Positions 38,401-49,884 of a stretch of DNA of 64,000 nt are shown here, one piece after another. Numbering within the stretch: position 1 is the stretch's first letter; every line of letters begins with the position of its first letter. The position numbers and the translations under genes are program-made. The DNA comes from Utricularia gibba (taxonomy: Eukaryota > Streptophyta > Magnoliopsida > Lamiales > Lentibulariaceae), in contig NEEC01000015.1 of assembly GCA_002189035.1 (NCBI GenBank), forward strand, positions 124,001 through 188,000, read 5' to 3'. Under the pieces are notes generated by a model, which was given only the letters and a program-made list of their open reading frames with translations, ran no database searches and was not told where the DNA came from.

Positions 38401-38806
38401 ACTTTCATGCCTCAGAGCACTCACGCCGAAAAATCAAATACTGCAACTGTGATTATTTTAATACAAGTCTACAAATGCTGACCTTTTCTTCATCTTTCTC
38501 CGCAAGAAACTCGTTCCTTTTCTGGAAGCCTCAAAAGTCGCAGATTCACACGAGATTCCCATACCGGAAAGTGCATGAAAAGCTTCTTTAACTGCTCATT
38601 TATGTAACTGGGAAGTGGGATCACCATTGAAGCATTCAACTCATGAGGATAAATTCAACCTGCAAACGCAGAACGAGTCAGATTTCTTACTGCATACCGT
38701 GCTGTTAGTTCACCAAGCTACGAATTGATCATAAGGGAATCAGATTCCATTCAAGAGCAATGCCTATAAATTCAGATCAAATCACCGAAGACTTCCGCAA
38801 ACACAA
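38401..38806. other. Upstream region of the DUF761-like gene
   Basis: About 400 bases with no recognised gene, probably containing the promoter of the small protein that follows. No clear TATA box was identified. Confidence 0.35.
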
Positions 38807-39055
38807 ATGGAAATGGAGAAAGGCAAGAGGCAGCGGCCTCGTGACGCCTACGAGCTCTACGAGATGGGACACAAGACACACAACTTACAGAAGCCTCGCA
38901 GTGCCAATGAAGGAGGTCTAGCTTCAAATGAAGCTGATGCTGGCAACGAGGACAACATTGATGCTAAGGCTGAGGAGTTCATCAAGAAGGAGCATCAGAA
39001 CTTCAGTATCAGAAGATGGATTTCTGTCAACTTAGGTGGCTGCATCAAATGTTAA
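38807..39055 (+). CDS. Small DUF761-like protein
   Basis: An 82-residue hydrophilic protein encoded in one exon. It is rich in charged residues and has two parts: a basic N-terminus (MEMEKGKRQRPRDAYELYEM) and, at about residues 50-70, IDAKAEEFIKKEHQNFSIRRW. That motif resembles the C-terminal motif of plant DUF761 (cotton-fibre-expressed) proteins, of the type DA.AEEFI..F. The role of the family is poorly known. There is no signal peptide or membrane segment. A second in-frame Met at residue 3 is also a possible start. It could be a short family member or the last exon of a longer gene, but no upstream exon was found. Confidence 0.55.
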   Translation: MEMEKGKRQRPRDAYELYEMGHKTHNLQKPRSANEGGLASNEADAGNEDNIDAKAEEFIKKEHQNFSIRRWISVNLGGCIKC

Positions 39056-39119
39056 AAAGGCAACTATGTAATTGCAGATCATATGATCATGTTTATAGGG
39101 CTAATGAAAACATCTGTTT

Positions 39120-39545
39120 CTCATTCAATATCCTTTCTTTTAAACAGAACATCCACACACACACACACACACACACACACAATACCAAGGATCGAACTCT
39201 GGTTCGATCGCTCCTCCATGAATAAAATAGCACTAGACATCAACTTCTTGGGATCCAAGTTTGCAGTTTGCTCCACAATGACAAAGGAAGCACACACAAA
39301 ATACTTTTGAGGGTTGAACTCAAGATCTTTTATTCGTTGTTAATAAAAGCCATAAAGCACTAGACTATCGAGTTCTCACCGTTGATAGGTTCTACTTTTG
39401 CTTCACATTGAAAAAAGACAGACCCACAAATATACTACATGCGATCCTTGAACCATGGATTCGCTCATCCATAGCCGTAGACATTCAAAAGTCCCCCTCG
39501 GCTTTCAAGATTTCTCGTTCGCTTCACGCTGAGAATGAACTGCGA
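39120..39545. repeat. Imperfect ~120-bp repeat, about three units, with (CA)n
   Basis: Each unit has similar landmarks: TTTGCT.CACA.TGA, then CACA-rich sequence, then a gatc..gaac segment, then agcactagac. Landmarks recur at about 39153, 39293 and 39410, and more weakly near 39520. A (CA)n tract of about 28 bases (39154-39181) lies in the first unit. The phrases resemble a widespread class of plant non-autonomous repeat, but the type was not determined. Confidence 0.5.
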
Positions 39546-39556
39546 AACCATCTCGA

Positions 39557-39922
39557 TCAAGAAATAGAACGACACAGTGGACAAGATGCATGATGATTAT
39601 CAAACCATTTCTTCAAGCAGCTCCTGTGGAAAAAATGTCCACACGTAAGCTCGCTAATTTCTTCCTCTGCCTCAAACTTACACAAGCAGACAGAGCATTC
39701 CGGCGATCCACCGCGCCGCCCAATTGGAAACCCCCGGGTAATCGACATCCTTCGGTTCGCGGCGTCCAATTCGGCATCAGGTGGTGGACCCGCCACCGCT
39801 CCCATTGATTGAAGAACCGATTGCAGTTTGTTTCTTACAAGAGCCACCGACAAGACGGCCTTGAGCACGATGAAAGGCAGCACCCCGCCGTCTACTGGCC
39901 CGGGAAGGACGGGCAACCCCAT
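39557..39922 (-). CDS. RING-H2 zinc-finger protein (probable E3 ubiquitin ligase)
   Basis: A single-exon protein of 121 aa. A hydrophobic stretch at about residues 13-30 could anchor it in a membrane. The C-terminal RING-H2 domain (about 76-117) has all eight metal ligands in order: CSVC, TCGHFFHRSC, and a final CPLC close to the C-terminus (RSIS). The size and layout resemble the small plant RHA2/XERICO-like RING-H2 ligases, which transfer ubiquitin to regulatory targets, but the exact subfamily is not clear. A TATAAAC on the minus strand near 40001-40007 lies about 80 bases upstream. The gene appears intact; the substrate is unknown. Confidence 0.88.
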   Translation of the reverse strand: MGLPVLPGPVDGGVLPFIVLKAVLSVALVRNKLQSVLQSMGAVAGPPPDAELDAANRRMSITRGFPIGRRGGSPECSVCLCKFEAEEEISELTCGHFFHRSCLKKWFDNHHASCPLCRSIS

Positions 39923-40439
39923 AACTTCCCAGAGGTTACCTCGGAATCAAATATCAATTCTGTCGTAGCTAGGGTTATGGTGCTTTGGGAGTAAGGGTGG
40001 GTTTATAAGCGACTCGGCTCCCCTACGTGTCGTAAAAACTCATTTTCAGACGAAAAATCGCTTAGTTGTCGCCTTGGGGACCTGAAAATCCACGCGTCGG
40101 ACTCCGGGATACGCCTCGGCCGCCCAAACAGCTTTGTTTCTGCTAAAAATTATTTAATAAATGCCCAAAATTTGATATAACATCACTCTGTACACTGTTG
40201 GTTATCTCTAAACTGACCGTTGATAACGCCATCCCAAATTGATCTCGTCTTATAGAGTCAAATAACAAATACGGTTTTAAAATAAAGTTGAGCCTATATT
40301 ATTCCTCGGCCCATGTAAGCTCCGGCCCATTTATCCGACCGCACGGGGTTGGCACAATATCAGTCGCTCTTTTTTCATTGTTTTTTTTTTTGGTTTTCCT
40401 GGAAAAAAAACTATTGTGTGTTGATTATTCGGTAAGGAG
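39923..40439. other. Divergent promoter region between RING-H2 and WAT1-related genes
   Basis: About 517 bases separate the two divergently transcribed genes. It holds a TATA box for the RING gene (minus, near 40002) and T/A-rich DNA upstream of the transporter. No further gene was seen. Confidence 0.5.
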
Positions 40440-42320
40440 ATGCTTTGGAGAAGGATGTTTTCCTGGATCGAAGAGTCGCTTCCATTGTTGGGTATGCTGG
40501 TGTCTGTGATTCTTCTGTCTTTGAACATGATTGTGAGTAAACTGGCCATGTCCAAAGGCACCAGCTTTTATATTCTTTCTGTGTATTCCCATGCCGCCGC
40601 TGCGGTTATTCTTGTACCATGTGGGTTCCTCTTTCATAGGTAGGTACTGTTTTGATGAAAATTGATGCTAAAATAGTTTTGGTATTTGAGTTTTCCTTTT
40701 TATGATGAGATGAATATGCCTGTATTCGTTGTAGGTCAAGGCTTCCTCCCATCACATTCTCGGTTCTTTGCAGAATCTGCTTGCTCGCAGTTTTTGGGTC
40801 AGTATTTTCTGCGATAAGTTATTCGTTTGAGTTGGTGATCGAGTTATTAGTGGGAGTCACGGTTTCTGGTATCAATGAAGTTGGATTTACTTCTGTTCTA
40901 GTCTTAAATCTTGGTTTCAATCCAATTTAGCAGACTCTGTGAAGTTTAATTAAGCTTGATGTTGTCTTGACTTATCGATTTCATGTTTATCTCTATTTGG
41001 AACCGAAGCCTTAGTGCTGGATCTCGTTTTGCTTCAGTTGTATCGGTGACATTACTTGCAATGCTGGTATCAAAAAGAGCTCTGCGACCCTTGGATCTGA
41101 GATACTGAATCTGGTTCCAGGTTTCACTTACATACTTGCCATCATTTTCAGGTTACAAGATACACCCAAATCCTGTATGCATCATGAATGTTTATCCATA
41201 CTGAAAATGTTCTTATTTGATGTGGGTTTTCTGTAGGATGGAGCACTTCGATGCTAGGCGAATTAGTGACATAGCAAAGTCCTTAGGAACAGTTGTGTTG
41301 ATCACAGGGGCATCCATTGTGACTCTGTACAGGGGGCCACCACTTTTAAGTGAGGGATTCACGGCTGGTTCTTTTGCAATTTTGCTCTCTTCACAATGGG
41401 ATTGGATTCTTGGAGGAATTCTTCTTTCAACATCTGCTCTTGCTGTTGCTGCATGGAATGTATTTCAGGTTTCCATATGGATCAGGGGCTTGATTTCGTT
41501 ATGAGCAAGTGGTTTCCAAACAAGTTAGAAACATCAATTTATAATAATATACGTATGCAGGCGTCTATTTTGAGGATATGCCCCTCGGAGATAATTGTTG
41601 TGGGCTTCTATTCCGTTTTTGTGACGTTGCAATCGGCCATTGTAGCTCTGGTTGCTGAAAGGGAACTGGATGCTTGGAAGCTTCAATCGGAGATGGGATT
41701 GGTTGCCGTACTGTTTGCTGTAAGCAGCTGGATTCTATGAACCCTTCACATAACCAATGCTTTGTTCTGCATGCAAGATTTTCCCATTGCAAAATCATTG
41801 AAACCTCTGAAAGGCAATTTTCTAGGAAAAAATCTGATCTGCAGAACAAGCCTGAAATGATTGATATATGTGTCTCCTTGTACATGATAATCGCACCGTA
41901 AGCTGAATTTTGTGTTTGTGATTCAGGGACTCATCAACATCACATTTCGAATCTACGTGATCACCTGGTGCCTTTCCAAGACAGGGCCTCTTTTCGTGTC
42001 ACTGTTCAACCCATTGACGATTGTTGTTTCGATTATCCTTGGTTTCATCTTCTTCCATGAAGCTCTCTACTTGGGAAGGTGCCACCCTCACCTCACATTT
42101 GTTCTTTCTTATTATTGTCCTGGCTTGACAGAGAAACCAGTGTTCTGTGCTGGCGTTTTGCAGCGTTGTCGGCACGATGGTGCTGGTTATCGGATTCTAT
42201 GCTGTGATCTGGGGCAAGGGTCAAGACTACCAAGGGAACAAACACGGAATGGGTGTCTCCAATGAAGAATCGGCAAGCTTTGATACCCCCTTAATACAAC
42301 AACATGCTGAGGAACCGTGA
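40440..42320 (+). CDS. WAT1-related (nodulin MtN21/EamA-like) transporter
   Basis: A multi-pass transporter of the plant drug/metabolite transporter (EamA) superfamily; relatives move amino acids or auxin across plasma or vacuolar membranes. Seven exons (40440-40639, 40735-40797, 41038-41151, 41237-41468, 41561-41719, 41927-42078, 42164-42320) join in frame to 358 aa. The protein is hydrophobic throughout, consistent with ten helices. Typical segments are LNLVPGFTYILAIIFRME in the first half and FRIYVITWCLSKTGPLFVSL with FNPLTIVVSIILGFIFFHE in the second. It ends in a soluble tail. The substrate cannot be told from sequence. All introns are GT-AG and no defect was seen. Confidence 0.92.
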
Positions 42321-45019
42321 TGGCTGATGCTTGGCAGTGCATGCTCCCTTCCATTGAAACGATTACTTGTGATTATATTAATTTGTGTAATGTGTATATA
42401 TTTTTGAAATAACGCCATCTAAATATCGAATTTCTCAAATTAACGACTCTCACCTCTCGCATCCATTTTCCTTTCCTACAAGCCGATCGGGCTAGACGAA
42501 GTACTTGCTTCCAACGCACATAGCCCATAAGATATTGGGCCACATGTTCAGTAGATTGGTGAACACAAGCTTAAAGTTCATTGTATTAGAACAAAAAAGC
42601 AAACGAGAAAAGGGCTTTCTAGTTGCCTTTTGTGACTAAAGAAGAACAAACAAAGACAAAGGGAAAAGGGAAATTTAGATAAGTTTTGGGCATATGGTCG
42701 TGTCTTTAGAGACGTCTTTGATTGTAAAGATGGCTCTTTTGTCTCCACCCTTTGGATGCAACTGCACACATTCAACACCCATTTTTATTTAGGACTTGGG
42801 GGAGTTTGTGTTCCATCTCAAACTCCTGCCCAGTAACGCATTCTCGCAGTCTCCCATTTTTTCGATCATATGTTGAAACTTAAAATCGGATGAATGTAGA
42901 AGATGATCGAGTGTTGAGTTCTGTCACACGCTCCACCCCATGACCAGGTGGTGATATTATTAGGTCTCTTTAGTTCCCCTTTACCCATCCACTTTCCGTG
43001 GGATCCAAAGAGAAAATCCATCCTCTTAGCTGGAAAAGATGAGAAGAATCGAACCAGGGGCACCAGGACCAATGAGGATAGCTGGGAGTGTGCATTTCAA
43101 CGGGATCAAACCTTCGGGTTTCTGTTACAACGGGCCGAATGGGGAAACAGGAACTAATCCGAAACCGCTTCTCAATGACATTGTTCAATTGCAAACATTG
43201 ATTGTATCTTGTAAGAATCATTCCTCCTTGAAGCTTCCTTCGCCACCAATGACATTTTCGTAGTGTGCGTGCGCAGAGTCAATTTATTCCATAAAGAGGA
43301 ATGGGACTTGGTGAAGAACGCTCCTCTTGTGTCCCTCACATGCTTGAGTTTCATGGGGAAGGACAAAAGGCTTCAATGGCTTTTGGGCATAAGGCAGCAG
43401 TGGATTCTCTTTGTGGATCACCCCTTTATAGTTTCCCATGAGAATGTCAACAAAAAAAAGCAGTGCAAGTGACGACTCATTTTGAAGATCATGCAATGGA
43501 TGCTATGCTTAACTTGATGTAACATCACATGGAGACAAAACTGCTAAACATGTGTGCATAAATGGCATGTGCTACTCCTAATGATTATGGGGTATTCATT
43601 GATCATAACATGATTATTGCTCCTGTTTCTTCTTCTCAAACAAACCATTAACTCTGGTTTCTTTGGCAACAAACCCCACTCTGTAGGACCTTCACATTTG
43701 TTTCCACTTGCTTTATTTCTTCCTCTTGGAGGACCACCTACCAGCTGTTTGTACCCAACATCTCAAAAATGTTTCTTCTTGCCATCAGCTAGTGAATTAG
43801 AATGCAGATCCAGTGCAAGTGTTCATTTCAGGAACCGAAACGGATGGTTTCAATGACGGGATGCGAGCCGTTCCTGCGATCCCAACCAAAGATGACTTGA
43901 TAGATTAGAGGAGTAGGAAGCAGGATAGACTGTTTGTTCCCCCTAATGCCTGCAGTACTGATAAGATGGTTTTTGATTGATCACATGGGAGGATCCTCAA
44001 TCACAGAAAGTAATGAGCTGAATACCTCTAAAAGAGTCTGTCACTTGAGCACGAGGAGTGTTCTCTTTACCCAAACTCGACAAATTGTACATTGGGGCAA
44101 CAAGGATACCCACGATTCCCTTCTCCAAGAGCTCTCGCTTTAAAATTACATCGCCCCCCTTTTTTTTTATCGTTTAACTGCGACACATTTCGGATCCGTG
44201 GCCTTGGATGAGCAAAAACAAACAAATCCGTCACGGTTTCAAACTGTTTGGAACCGCCGGTTTAAGTTCGTGACGATGTAAGAATAGACAACATTTGCCA
44301 AGGGTGAAACGAACACCCGGCTGACAAAAAAACATAGACACGAGGGTCACCTTTGGACTGCTTGTAGGACGAGTCATTCTTGTTGTCCGTAGCTGCAGCT
44401 CGTTCTTCCATGATTTACAAAATGCGATGTCATGCCTTCGGGATTCCATGCACGATCACATTAGACGATAACACAACAAACCGTACGCGTACAGTGTAAA
44501 TTACAACTGCATGAACATGCACAGAGTAGAGAAGCTGCGAAGTATGACAGGGATGGGAAAGAAAGGAAGAAGCTGCAGGGGCAGCAGTCTGCAATCCAGA
44601 TAAGGGGGCGCGGTTGTGCCAGTCACACTCATTGAACTGAGGGGCCAATTCAGCCTCACGCTCCTACAACCCACACATTAAACATTCCATAACCGTGCTT
44701 GTGATCCAGTTCCAGTGTACTACAAGGCTTAAATCAATTGCTTCAGGTGGGAGGATATTTCACTAATCCGCCACAGCTTTGAATCTGGGACCTTTTCCTT
44801 GAATGCTATAGATTATACTGTGTCTGAAGGGTGTGCAGTTTTGTTGAAGTGCAACATAACAAAATTCCTTTACGTCTTATCACAGCTTGATGATCACGTG
44901 CACTGTGTAAGTCGTCTCTGCACTCCCTTTTTTTTCAAAGGTGTAGGGGGTGGTGGGGCTGGTGAAAAATTCGCCCAAATGGAGTGCGCACTGGGGATCA
45001 ATAGTTGAAAAAATAGTGA
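42321..45019. other. Gene-poor intergenic region
   Basis: No gene was recognised over about 2.7 kb. Short ORFs (for example 42866-43263, 43617-43856, 44231-44648) occur on several frames without family resemblance or splice context. Confidence 0.45.
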
Positions 45020-45205
45020 AAAAGCCGGGCACGAAGACCATTCCACAGTGCGGCCATCTTTTGTGCATACAACAAATGGAAAATGCACCTCCTCCCCTGA
45101 CAACGCAAAGCAAATAAATTCCCCTTGAAAAGGTCGGCCACGAAGACCATTAGACAGACAGTGAGGCCACCTTTTGGCCATACAACAAACAAAACCTCTT
45201 AACAA
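45020..45205. repeat. Imperfect tandem duplication (~109-bp period)
   Basis: A segment with cacgaagaccatt, then ggccatctttt or ggccaccttttgg, then catacaacaaa occurs near 45030 and again near 45139. It lies just downstream of the cyclin gene. Confidence 0.65.
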
Positions 45206-45331
45206 ACAAAACAAAACCCGTTATTCCAGAAAAATAATCAACAAATACCATCACCCCAGTCTCTGACAAGGTTTTTTTAATTTAAAACTAAGTACGGTGC
45301 CGGATTCCACCCCCTGGGGAACCTGCAAACA

Positions 45332-47131
45332 TCATCTTCCATGCACGGCCATGGCCATGGCCATCCATAGATTATCATCTACTTCACTCCTCTTAGAAAA
45401 ACCAGGAAGAATAGATAGCAGATCGGGATCCAACCTTTGGACCGCTTTATTCATTATTGTTATTACTAATTTTTTGGGTTTAGTCAGATACTCCCCCTTA
45501 TCCTCTTCATCTTCCCACAGTTCATTATTCAGTTTCCTTCTCTTGAAAAGTGGAGACGAGTCCCTTGAGGTTAACATACTCATCACTTGGAACTCTGGTT
45601 TTGGGAAGATCTGACGAATCTTTTGATAGCAACTCATGATATCTTCCTGCCAAAGGAGCGCAAATTGTATTTGAACACAGTGCTTTTATCTTTAGAAACA
45701 TCATATTTTATACTTACTTTGTGGAGTCCATCCCTCCACAGCTCCTCAAATGACAGACTCTGTAAATTGTTTGCAGCGCAGAGCGCAGCAGCAGCGGCAA
45801 CGCATGATGGCTTGTACTCGATGATGCTTGTTTCTGTAGAATCAAAATTGTATATCAGTTTCCGGAACCTGTTTACAAATAACAATCACTGATTAGTACC
45901 TCTAATTGTTGACAAAATGATGCTCTTAGCCTTGGACGCAATGAGGGTGGAGTAAGTCCCAGATGGGTCGATTTTCAATGAGAAAAATCTCAAGTAGCAA
46001 AACGGCGAAACTGACCGGAGTCTCCAATCCAGAACTTTGAGCACCAAAAGCTCCATTCTTTTGATCGTTCTCGGTTCGAATATCAATTTTGGATCCTCAA
46101 CCTAATCAAACCACATTAGCATCATCAATACCCAAGACTGATCATGTTTAAATCCTCTAAATGAAATAACCTGTAGGTCCAGCAGAGACGGCATGAGAGG
46201 CTCCTCTAGCTTAGCTGCTAAAGACAGGCACGCGACGGACAACAGTTGCAGTGGCCATCCATTTATTTTCTGCGTGCATTAGTTGTCAATTAATATTCAA
46301 TGATGATAACAAAAATAAAAAAATACAAATTGGGATGTTGGAAATGGATCAGGCAACTTTATTGCTGAGTCTCAACATGTGAAACATTTTATATCAATTT
46401 AATGAGAGAGTATACAAGTTGACCATATTCATGATAATATTATTTCTCGTTTATAAAGCTATGAATAAATGTAAAATTAACCGACTTACGCCTTAGGGTA
46501 TAATTATAGAAAACTTATGTAATCCAATTAGAAAATTGTAGTAATATTAAATAAAAAAATATCTGAAAATCAAAAGATCTCCTTTACGGTGAGCGAGGAC
46601 TTACGGGCAAGGGATGAGAATGCAAGAAACGGTCGAAATAGTTGACGGAGAGAAACGCCGTTAATGGCTGGAAGCCGTAATAACGTTGCACCTGCAACAG
46701 CGAATCAAATCTCCGTTAAGCCTGCGACGGTGACAACTGTCTCATTCATCGGGTTCTGGAACTGGAACTGGAATTGGAATCCTCTGCCAGTTCTTGAACA
46801 CCAACAAGCCAGGGAGTCGCTAACGTGCGCCGCTGCCCGCGGGCGAAAAATAAGAATTAATTGAAGAGGAAAAGGATGATACCTTGAGCATCCACGTTAC
46901 GGATTCACATCTAGCGGCGGTGTCGACCGGTTCGCGAGGCCGGCGGGAAGTGATTCCGGCGAGAGCGCTCTCTTCCTCCAGAAGATCGGCGATGGAACAT
47001 TCCAACTCCAGTGGGAAAGATTCGAGATCCGATGCGTATTCCGGAGAGTCGCCTCCGCATTCGGAGAAAATGACGCTGGAGTCCTCGCCGCAGAGAAGGT
47101 CGGAGGAGGAGAAGCAGTCGGAGGACGACAT
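45332..47131 (-). CDS. CYCD1: D1-type cyclin
   Basis: A D-type cyclin that partners CDKA to phosphorylate the retinoblastoma-related protein at G1/S. Minus-strand exons 47131-46883, 46691-46605, 46269-46171, 46101-45900, 45833-45718 and 45646-45332 join in frame to 355 aa. The N-terminus has the RBR-binding LxCxE motif as LLCGE (residues 12-16). The cyclin N box follows (TWMLKVQ, FQPLTAFLSVNYFDRFL, WPLQLLSVACLSLAAKLEE), then the cyclin C domain (TIKRMELLVLKVLDWRLRSV, IDPSGTYSTLI, SCVAAAAALCAANN). The sequence LLCGEDS at the N-terminus, with MELLVL.VLDWRLRSV.PF and IDPSGT, fits the D1 group. The C-terminus has a KRRKL basic cluster like that of CYCD1;1. Confidence 0.95.
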
Positions 47132-49745
47132 TGACGTGAGTCACTACTCTCTTGGGAACATCACGTAGAAAGGATTGCTTGGATCTACCGCCGGAGATTC
47201 ATAGGCAAATGCAGCGGTGTTGCGCAGTGTGTGCGTGAGTAGGATTCCCACTGTGTGCTGGTCTAGTTTGTTTGGTGTTTTCTCTTCTCTTCCCCTGTGA
47301 TAGATATAGAGATGGATGCAATTATTTATATTTTTATTCCCTTATCTTTTTCTTGTATTTCACACGCGGCATTTGTTATTTTGTGTTTTTTTTTGGTTAA
47401 TTGTTTTTCATAAGCAATATCTAATTCCTACTGTTCAGTCGTTCGTGATTAAATATTAGACTATAGCCCACGCTTCATACAACAAATCATACTTCAACCT
47501 CTATCCACACATGCGTTTCCGCATCGCCCGATTTTCTGACGATTGGGCCGGACTGACTCGGTTTGGTATAATGGGCCGATACGGTCCAACCTCTATCAAT
47601 TCGACCCCATCAAAATGTGAAAATGACGTAGCCAAGATAGTTCTACGTTCCCATCGGTCCTTTTTCATTTTTTCCCAAGTGGTTTTTGATGACACAAAGC
47701 ATAGATTACGTTGGACAAAGAGATTATTTGGTGGTAGAAACTTCTCTATTGCATTAATGACCACACGATGACATTGTTCACTCAAGTTTCTTTCTTCACC
47801 TTTCAATAGCATATGTGTATACCAAATTATCAATTTAAATATTGTTGGTATTTCTCCATTATTTTTTCCTTTTGGCGCCAGGGTTGGAAAAAAAAAAAAA
47901 AGTGTAAAAAATATCTGGCAAAAGGGGAACAACGTGCCCTCTAGGAGTGTAGGGACATGAGGAGGAAACGTCTCATCTCTCTGGGCTGTCGTCTTTCTGT
48001 TCAATAAATACATGCATACATATTTCTCTGACATATTTGACCCTTCAGACCCCCCCACTCTTTGAAAATGAAAACCCAGCCCCTCCATTTCTTTTTAATT
48101 CCCTATTGGATGGGGATGAATGGGATGTGAACCAAGTTGCATACATCATTTGAGATTTGGGCCACCCGGAAATTGCATGGCCTCCATTGGGCTTTTATCA
48201 AGCCCACCTAAGCAAACAACGAAGTTGGGGCCCATTCTTGAGAATATTTTGCCAACTTAAATGTTACGTAAATTGATTTTTTGAAGGTAAAATCGAGTCG
48301 TGGCGCGATGGCACTTTAGTGAACTCATATCCTTTCCAAGGTCCATACTACAAAACCATTGCCATTTTTTTATTATTTTATAGAAAATGAAAATAATAAT
48401 AATAAAGGGGGGGGGGGGGGGGGGGGGGGGGAATAAAGCCCATTTATGCAGATTCCTTCGCTGCATGTGATGGTGGGCCTCCAACAAGTTGAACAGAATG
48501 AATGACCTCCCGAGTCTTGTCTCCCAGTCAATAGATACGAATTCTATAGTTATCCTATGGAATTAAATAATAATATCACTTTCAAAAGAACAAAAAAAAA
48601 AGAAAAAAAAGGTCGATTCAGTTTTTGAACATCGTTAACGTCGTCCGCCGTTATAATTATTATGCAATAAATAAATACATTTTTCAATATACTTGAGATC
48701 TTCACAGAGGCCATGCAATGCAAATGATTGTGAGGGATGGGAAGGAATAATAGTAGCAGCGCGGTGTGATGAATAATAATTAGATAATTTCTCTTGGAGT
48801 CAGGGAACAATAATAATTTAATTAATAGTGCGCTCAATAATAGCGATTATTCCACATTGACCATAAATATTCATTATTATTGTTTTATTATTATTTTTGA
48901 ATGCGAGAAGGCATGCGCTGTCCATACATATTTATATACATGATGAAGACGTTCAAAATTAGGTGCATCGGTCAAGCTCCCTCCACCACTCTACGTGCAG
49001 TGCATTCCTGGCTCATTGCAATTTGCAACCTTGGGTTAGTTAGTTAGTTAGTTAGTTATGTAATTAATAATTATGTGGCACCATGAATGCACATGCACCC
49101 ACGTCATCATATAAATAAAGGGAGGCTGCTGCTGCTGCTGCTTCTTCTTGCTATCGCCTTTCCAACGGTATCCGATTTGTGTATCAAAAGAAGGCTGGAA
49201 TCCATTGAATATGAGATGTTACATCCGGGCCTTTTGTGTATTGTATATTGGGATGGGGGGGGTTGGAATTTGGAATGGTGTCTTTTTCAGTGTGTGGAGG
49301 GTCATGTTAGCGTATCATTGACAATTAGGCGTCCGAATCAATGTTTTCACATCTCGGTGAGCCGTAGGGTTTCCCCATAGGCGGTTCACCCGCCAACCAA
49401 CCCCAACAATAACATGATGCTGCGCTTCAATACGTTCCTTCAACATTGTGCAATGTTGACTCCAGGGTAAAAAAATGGGTGATTTGGAAATGTCCAGGAA
49501 AAAATTGATCATTTTTAATATTAATTTTTTTATGTTTTGTGATGTGTGTGACTAATTTTGGAAGTTTTTGATGTCTCAAAATTAAAAAAAGTTATATTAA
49601 TGTTTATTAATCCGCCGTTTTTTCTTTTTTTTTTTGAAGTCGGCAGCCGGATTCATTTTTATTTAACTTATGAAATGAATTCAATCAGCGTCAAATATTA
49701 TATGATCAAAGGCGTTAGTTTAAATAATTTAGCCGTAAATAATAA
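47132..49745. other. Gene-poor region with microsatellites
   Basis: No supported gene. It contains the CYCD1 promoter, the G25 run, a (TTAG)n run at 49036-49057 and a CTG run near 49126-49140. The minus-strand ORF at 47501-48088 (195 aa) is long but resembles nothing; the plus-strand ORF at 49087-49380 owes its hydrophobic start to the CTG run. Confidence 0.45.
48407..48431. repeat. G25 homopolymer
   Basis: Twenty-five consecutive G on the plus strand, flanked by AT-rich sequence; the length may be unreliable. Confidence 0.85.
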
Positions 49746-49752
49746 TATAAAA
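49746..49752 (+). promoter_or_regulatory. TATA box of the TORTIFOLIA1-like gene
   Basis: TATAAAA lies 139 bases upstream of the ATG at 49885. With a start site near 49780 this argues against the in-frame ATGs at 49558, 49672 and 49765. Confidence 0.55.
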
Positions 49753-49884
49753 CGCTTGAGGGACATGGCACGTTATCCCATTTCCCCACAGGTTGAGAGT
49801 CCAGCGGTGAGGTCAGCACTCGTCTTTCCCTCCCATTCACACCTCCGCCGCTGTCTCCAGCGCAGGTTGAGTATTTTGATAACG

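Noticed and set aside
47501-48088. 195-codon minus-strand ORF
   Set aside because: No recognisable domain, composition like intergenic DNA, no splice or promoter context on the minus strand; probably a chance open frame.
49087-49380. Plus-strand ORF with an apparent signal peptide
   Set aside because: The hydrophobic start comes from a CTG microsatellite, and a TATA-like string lies inside the ORF, so its ATG would precede the transcription start.
49558-49884. N-terminal extension of the TORTIFOLIA1-like ORF
   Set aside because: It is AT-rich, lacks family similarity and mostly precedes the TATA box at 49746.
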